NCBI GenBank assembly: GCA_910592205.1
Contig: CAJVPJ010000926.1
Coordinates: 1-14,505 of the forward strand
Reading direction: 5' to 3'
Length of the DNA: 14,505 nt
From: Paraglomus occultum
Taxonomy: Eukaryota > Glomeromycota > Glomeromycetes > Paraglomerales > Paraglomeraceae
In this document: positions 10,021-14,505 of the stretch, one piece after another
How positions within the stretch are numbered: the first letter of the stretch is position 1
How the letters are laid out: every line of letters starts with the position of its first letter
Position numbers and translations under genes: made by a program
The notes under the pieces: model-generated
Told to the model about the DNA's origin: nothing
Databases searched by the model: none
What the model saw: only the letters and a program-made list of their open reading frames with translations

Positions 10021-10446
10021 TTAAGATAATATTAATATTTGATTGGAGGTGCTTGGGATAGTAATAGTGGTTGGGCTCTCCAATCTCCCACTTGCTTGGT
10101 CCTCTTCTTCTATGGCCCTCTTCTTTGAACTGTTGAGGCTCATTCCATAGTCAACTGAGATATCAGAAGTCTGCTTCCTCTTGTTCTTTTCTGTTCCAGT
10201 ACTATGATCTTTTCTTTTGAGGACCAGGTTGCAATGGTAGACTGACTCTCCATCTGAGTCTGAGTCTGAGTCCCATTCGATGGTGATTTGTTGCTGATTA
10301 TGATTCTGTACTGATTTATGTCTTCTTTGGGTAAGCCTTTCCCCGCTATTCTTTAGGGTCGCAGTGTTAATTCTGTAGGCCCTTGCCAAGTTGAAGATGT
10401 CATATTGCTCTAGTTGGATTGTGGAGCAATCAAACAACTTGTGCAT
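10021..10446 (-). CDS. Hypothetical 141-aa protein, possible N-terminal HTH
   Basis: I do not recognise this protein. It is a single uninterrupted frame from ATG 10446 to TAA 10021, with an in-frame stop 18 nt upstream of the ATG and no acceptor AG between. Residues about 18-36 (FNLARAYRINTATLKNSGE) resemble the A-R-x-Y-x-I-x-x-x-T-L pattern of pipsqueak/CENP-B-type helix-turn-helix segments, which are frequent at the start of pogo/Tigger transposases and related regulators. An acidic-serine stretch follows (WDSDSDSDGES), then two basic patches that could be nuclear signals (LKRKDH..KNKRKQ and SSKKRA), then a Ser/Thr-rich end. Local base composition is clearly more GC-rich than the AT-rich flank to its left. 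It could be a lineage-specific nuclear protein, a fragment of an old transposase gene, or a chance frame. The HTH reading is inference only. Confidence 0.38.
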   Translation of the reverse strand: MHKLFDCSTIQLEQYDIFNLARAYRINTATLKNSGERLTQRRHKSVQNHNQQQITIEWDSDSDSDGESVYHCNLVLKRKDHSTGTEKNKRKQTSDISVDYGMSLNSSKKRAIEEEDQASGRLESPTTITIPSTSNQILILS

Positions 10447-10611
10447 ATAGGGTTGTGTTGGTTATACATAATTGAATTGTAAATTCACCTGCACTTCCAC
10501 ATTAATATAATTAATAAAAAAGCTGCTTTTTATGCTTTGAATACAGCTTCCCGATAAATGAGAATTTTAATTTTCATTTTTTTTCCTGGCAATGATAAAA
10601 CGTTTCTCTTA

Positions 10612-10869
10612 TCAAGCATAAGAGTTGTTGATGGCAGTGGTGATTGCGAAGATTTCGGTGATGGTGGAGGTGGCTTGTCCCCAACAGGTGAGTTCTTTGA
10701 GGAGTAGCAGCTGGGTGGCTGACTCTTCGGAAGTAGGCTCAGATTGGCTTCCTTCTTCTCTGGTGATGGTGTAAAAGTGTTCATTTGCTTGGAGCTGACA
10801 AGCCTTGGAGCTGACAAGCCTTTGAGCTAACAAGCTCAATGAATATCTTTGGAGTGAGTTGTTGTCCAT
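10612..10869 (-). CDS. Uncertain 85-aa ORF of low complexity
   Basis: This is an open frame on the minus strand, upstream of and in the same direction as the 141-aa ORF. It is rich in Ser, Thr, Leu and Gln, and its first third is built from a 16-bp tandem repeat. The frame shifted by one base is also open across most of the same DNA (10530-10817). It gives a Pro/Ser/Lys-rich product with a run of four prolines that looks just as natural as a disordered protein. I cannot tell which frame, if either, is translated. No known domain is seen. Confidence 0.15.
   Translation of the reverse strand: MDNNSLQRYSLSLLAQRLVSSKACQLQANEHFYTITREEGSQSEPTSEESATQLLLLKELTCWGQATSTITEIFAITTAINNSYA
10788..10835. 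repeat. Three copies of a 16-bp tandem repeat
   Basis: Units run 10788-10803, 10804-10819 and 10820-10835. The first two are identical (CTTGGAGCTGACAAGC) and the third differs at two positions. Because 16 is not a multiple of three, each unit changes the reading frame, which argues against a selected protein repeat. Confidence 0.85.
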
Positions 10870-11195
10870 AGAGCTGCATTTGCTTCAGTAATTGTTTGAT
10901 TTAAGAGTGTTTTGTTTCTCAAAAGGATTGGGGAAAGGTGGGGTTTCTGCCAATTGAAATCACAACTGGTTGAAAGCCTCATTTCCAAAACGGTAATCAT
11001 GTGCACCAATCATTTTGAATCGTACGATGGTTTTTTTTGATACCCCGAATTTTGTTTAATACCGGTCCAAAATTCCATATTAATCTGATGGCTGATGTTC
11101 GTAACTCTGTTGATACCAGCTCCAATAAAAGTTCTTCGCGAAAGGAATATATGCCCTATGACAATAATCACGTGATTGGAAGTTTGATTCTCTAA

Positions 11196-11225
11196 AAATG
11201 CATAAATAATGCAGCTACATGCAAT
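11196..11225. repeat. Direct repeat copy 1
   Basis: This copy shares an exact 14-mer, CATAAATAATGCAG, with copy 2 at 11398-11428. The surrounding 30 nt match with one inserted base and three transitions. The two copies start about 200 bp apart. Confidence 0.7.
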
Positions 11226-11397
11226 ATCGATAAGTGTTGACGCGTCTAATTTCCATTATTGTACCATAATGCAAGGTCAAGCGTTTTCTTCCATTGTAGG
11301 AAATGATTTTTAACACTCCATTATTAGCATCGCGTTAACAGAGTGTGAAAACATCGCATTAAATATTATCAACCACTTGTCTGCCTCCTGCCTCTCG

Positions 11398-11428
11398 AAA
11401 TGACATAAATAATGCAGTTATATACAAT
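11398..11428. repeat. Direct repeat copy 2, in the presumed NOP14 3' UTR
   Basis: This copy begins 28 nt past the NOP14 stop. Read in NOP14 sense it contains UGUAUAUA (11426-11419), which fits the Pumilio/Puf3 consensus UGUANAUA, and an AU-rich UUAUUUAU. The Puf-like octamer is absent from copy 1. Confidence 0.6.
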
Positions 11429-11455
11429 CTCACTATTACTATTCTATTATCACTC

Positions 11456-14400
11456 TCACTTTTTCCTCTCTCTGTCATACAATTTCTTCTCATGCTGTTC
11501 ACTCTCCAATTTGTTCATGACACTCTTAATTGTCTTTCTATACGACTCATCACTCTCTCTAACCTTCTTTAGTGTCTCATGGGCAAGGAAGCGAGCGTCC
11601 TTGCGTAATTCACGTATAGCTCCCTTGAGCTCTTGTTTATATTGTGCCTTCAACTTATTCATCGGCGCCATCTCTCGACTATCATAATGTCGATCAAGCG
11701 AATAACTATACAGAAGAAAAGTAGTTAGAAAATACATAACATATAAGAATCTCATAATCAAAAATTACTTACTTCTCGTCAAACTTAGGACGATACGTTG
11801 GAAGAGGAATGGGTTTATGATGCTGCAACGCCAAAGGCTTACGTGCGTCTTTTGCAAATCGCAACATTCTATTGAGTGCGTCTTTCGTCGATAACAGCTT
11901 CTCCTGCACAGTTTAAGTAATTAATCTTCTGCAGCATAGATACAAATATCATAGCGATAACATCATACTCACCATCATAACGTTAGACAATTCATCCACG
12001 GGGATTAGCTTCAAAAACAACACCATAGGCTCGAAAATTTCGATAAATGCGGCCGTTGAGTTATATAACTTAGCGAATTGCCCAACTAGAGAAATGGCTG
12101 ATGATAAAATACAAACACTACAAGAGAATGAGAAGCGGTCAGAAATAGTTAAGGACAGCAGAAGACAAACTGGAGTACCAACCGCATTTCATCATTAGAA
12201 TTGTCTCCATCCTCACCGCGCCGATTCACCACTTGAGGAACATTCACAGCTTTAGGCACTATCGTGCTCCAATTTCCTTTCCCTTTTCTCATCATACCAA
12301 TTTTCCCAACTAAAGGGAACACACCAGGCAACTCTCTTATTTTCAAATTCTCACTCTCTGGGCATTCCCCATTTCCGCTTTCCGAATCCTCGAAACCTTT
12401 ATCAGCAACAAATGCAACTAACACCGAGCACAAAAAATTCCCAACTTCAGGAACAATTTTTCTAGTTATACACACATATTCGTAGACCAAGCTACAAATA
12501 ACCAGTCCTATAACAATGTCCTTAATAGTGTTTAACTTGTTTTTTGAAAGACACTGTCCCATTAGTATCATCGCTGGAGTTGTTATCGGATGATGGAAGT
12601 CTGTTGTGGGAAACAGTTTGGAAATTAACATTAAAAGGGTTAAATCAGACATCGTGACGGAAGCATGAGAATGTGCCAACGAGAGCTGAGACGAGAATGT
12701 CCGGCGGGTTATATGTGGAAGCATGTGTGTGAGAGAGAACAGACGTGTAGTCAGAGAGGACAAAAATGCAGTTGGAAGGGGCCCTTCGTTTGCGATATTA
12801 AGAACGTATTCTAATAATATTGGGTAGAATATCTGATGTACATAATGTAAAAATGTAGGCCAGCATAATAAATAGCGAAAAAAATCAGGAAGAAGAAAAA
12901 ATTTATTAGTAAGTACTTCAGCCAGTGCCTACCACAACAATGTAACTCACTTGCCTCCAATTTTTCTTTATTACTGGGATCAAGTTTAAGATGATGCAAG
13001 ACACAGATCCTATGCACTACCGTTGGCACATCTTTTAACTCTACTCCACGTAGGACGCTCATAAATTCCTCGTATGTTTGCGGACATGGAAAAGTGTACG
13101 GAAGAGAGGCAGGCAACTGTTTAGATGCTGAAGGAGTCGAGGAGGTGGAGTTGTCAACAACGGAACGGGAAGTTGATGAAAAGTCATTCATATCATCCAA
13201 AGCGGACAAATCATTTGATAAGTCTTCAAAAATGTCATCATTGTCGGCGTCGTCGTCGTCGTCGTCGTCATCATTATCATCATCATCATCGTCGTCGTCG
13301 TCGTCGTCATCGTTGTCGTCACCATCCCTACTAATCCCCTCGTCAAATCCAACCGTAACTGCTTCATTTTCTTCATTTTCGCTTTCACTTTCGATATCCC
13401 TCCTTTTTCGTCTCTTTCTCCTTTTTCTGTCGTCTTCATCATTATCCTCCTCCTCCTCCTCACTCGTCTCATCCACACCTAACATTCTTTTTCTCCTTGC
13501 TCGTTCCAATCGTTCCAGTTTATTTTTTTCTTCCAATAAGAGTTCTTCTTCTGTTTTAGTACGATTTGTGGGTCGAGCGCGTTTCTCAAAAGCTAGTTCG
13601 CGGACAAAGCGGTCGTATGAATCAACGGAATCGTGGTGTGCGTCGAGAGACTGAGAAACGGGAATAAAAAGAGGCAAAACAGATTTAATCGTAATAAAAG
13701 TATAATAGTTGGAATAATATCAAAACTCAAGCAGAACCAATATGTAGCAAATTAACACAAAACCGTTCTTTTTACAAATGGGGAACCAAAACAGAAGCAA
13801 GAGCACTCTAAACAAAATTACCTTTTCTCTGTTTTCTTCTATCTTCCCTGTTACTCGATTTGAAGATTCAAAAAGCAATCCTCTGATGTCATCCAACTCT
13901 TTGTCCAATTCTTCCTCCTCAGCAAGGTATTTTTCTTTTTCCAGTTGACGTTCGTACTAGAACAGAATTGGAATTAGATGCAACTGGATTGAGATATGTA
14001 AATAAAAATAGACTGATAACAGCGAAAAAGGATCGACTTCGTTACTTTATGAAATTTACTCTTTGCAATAAGCTCGTTCCAAATTTCCGAATTTTGTTTT
14101 CTACGCTGAGAATTCTAAAAAAGAAAACCAACAATATGTAAATTAGGTATGAAAACGTAATTTTGAAACACATCCGTGGTTTCAATACCTTATCATCATT
14201 GTCTCCTGCATTGAATCCACCAAAATGCGTTCGCGCGACCGTTTCTTCATCAATAATGCCTACAACATATGGCAAGTTGTTAAAAACTCTTTATTATCTG
14301 TTAATTCGTAAACCATCAATTGTTTGCCCTAATGTCCCATTAATGCCGTCGTCACACCTTTTCCCTCTCCTTCATCGCCGCTGTCTAATCCATCACCAAA

Positions 14401-14505
14401 ATAGTTAATCGATGATAATGACTGGCCGTAATGAGTCAGCTCTTCGTCTTCAAGATTAAATAACGTGTTTTTTGCGTGTTTCTGCTCCAATTGAAATAAA
14501 TATGC
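11456..14505 (-). CDS. NOP14: NOP14: nucleolar SSU processome protein, 5' end beyond window
   Basis: This nucleolar factor acts in pre-18S rRNA processing and 40S subunit assembly. Exons on the minus strand: 14505(partial)-14358, 14259-14189, 14114-14046, 13956-13822, 13650-12955, 12832-12183, 12117-11973, 11903-11773, 11705-11456. They give 764 aa plus stop. Full proteins have roughly 810 to 860 aa, so about 50-100 N-terminal residues are missing. Landmarks in order are DEELTHYGQSL, THFGGF, ELIAKSK, YDRFVRELAFE, NRTKTEEE, a basic patch (visible residues about 216-225), an Asp-rich tract (about 252-280), LPYTFPCPQTYEEF, NKEKLE, LFPTTDFHHPITTPAMILMGQ, TAAFIEIFEP, KPIPLPTYRPKF and the C-terminal block IRELRKDARFLA. 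The intron between NKEKLE and the next exon has a GC donor. The first codons at the right edge align with the family's FxLEQ segment, but the true exon start lies outside. Confidence 0.96.
12833..12954 (-). other. GC-AG intron in NOP14
   Basis: The donor reads GAG|GCAAGT (exon ends at 12955) and the acceptor TACATCAG (12833-12840). The exact join gives NKEKLE followed by IFYPILLEYVL in frame and with family spacing. The nearby GT at 12950 (GTGAGT) leads to a stop soon after either candidate acceptor. GCAAGT after AG is the usual form of rare GC-AG introns. Confidence 0.8.
13236..13322 (-). repeat. GAC/GAT trinucleotide tract coding for poly-Asp in NOP14
   Basis: Read in the NOP14 frame, this tract encodes runs of 12 and 8 aspartates separated by one Asn, with further Asp and Asn on both sides. 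The codons are mixed GAC and GAT. Acidic tracts are usual in the NOP14 middle region. A repeat of this length is likely to vary in length between strains. Confidence 0.85.

Larger units (their letters stand above)
10870..11455. other. Intergenic stretch 3' of NOP14
   Basis: No gene is supported. It contains a 12-bp palindrome with an E-box core, AATCACGTGATT (11166-11177), of the kind bound by bHLH factors such as Cbf1. It also holds two copies of a 30-nt direct repeat and the presumed NOP14 3' untranslated region at its right end. No AATAAA in NOP14 sense was found close to the stop. Confidence 0.6.

Noticed and set aside
9561-11455. tRNA or other structural RNA gene in the gap
   Set aside because: I found no T-loop GGTTCGA-like box with a matching cloverleaf on either strand.
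11412-11687. Plus-strand hydrophobic frame
   Set aside because: It is antisense to the conserved NOP14 C-terminal block.
12770-12790. Apparent frameshift in NOP14 between LLEYVLNIANEG and the following conserved block
   Set aside because: Rereading the plus strand shows four G then three C. The minus strand therefore reads GAA GGG CCC CTT and the frame is continuous. No break exists.
13094-13654. Long plus-strand frame rich in serine
   Set aside because: It is the complement of the NOP14 Asp-rich and Glu/Lys-rich exon. The minus strand matches the family on both sides of the tract.
1-14505. All four conserved genes end in TGA
   Set aside because: Four cases are too few to claim a biased or altered code. 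The orphan ORF uses TAA, and in-frame TAA and TAG occur as stops in introns.

Overview
The window looks like nuclear DNA of a fungus. It is AT-rich, and its conserved protein genes are cut by many short introns (64 to 266 nt, mostly 65 to 110) with GT..AG borders. Both strands are used and spacing is compact. The form of the WBP2-like protein (an N-terminal MALNW start and a VPLPGEK motif) and the high intron density fit an early-diverging fungal lineage such as Mucoromycota or Glomeromycotina. That placement is an inference from gene style, not a phylogeny.

Layout from left to right: (1) 1-213, upstream region of the first gene, with a strong hairpin and nested inverted repeats. (2) 214-2484 (+), ALG6, the ER alpha-1,3-glucosyltransferase of lipid-linked oligosaccharide assembly, 8 exons, 552 aa. 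(3) 2719-4089 (-), a GRAM-domain WBP2-like protein, 7 exons, 266 aa, ending in a PPSY motif. It converges on ALG6, and a palindromic poly(A) signal lies in the gap between them. (4) 4359-9560 (+), the alpha subunit of the COPI coatomer, 16 exons, 1230 aa. It is head-to-head with the WBP2-like gene across 269 bp. (5) 9561-11455, a 1.9 kb gap that holds an unrecognised minus-strand ORF (141 aa), a weaker one (85 aa), a 16-bp tandem repeat and two copies of a 30-nt direct repeat. (6) 11456-14505 (-), NOP14, a small-subunit processome factor, with 9 exons visible and its N-terminus beyond the right edge.

In the four conserved genes every exon join was worked out by hand. Each model keeps frame, the summed coding length is a multiple of three, and it matches its family in length (for NOP14, the visible part). 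The first three genes all act on the secretory or membrane system: N-glycan precursor assembly in the ER, a probable WW-domain ligand, and Golgi-to-ER vesicle coats. NOP14 belongs to ribosome biogenesis. I recognised no complete mobile element, CRISPR array, tRNA or rRNA. Most of the window is conserved housekeeping sequence. The least explained part is 9561-11455.
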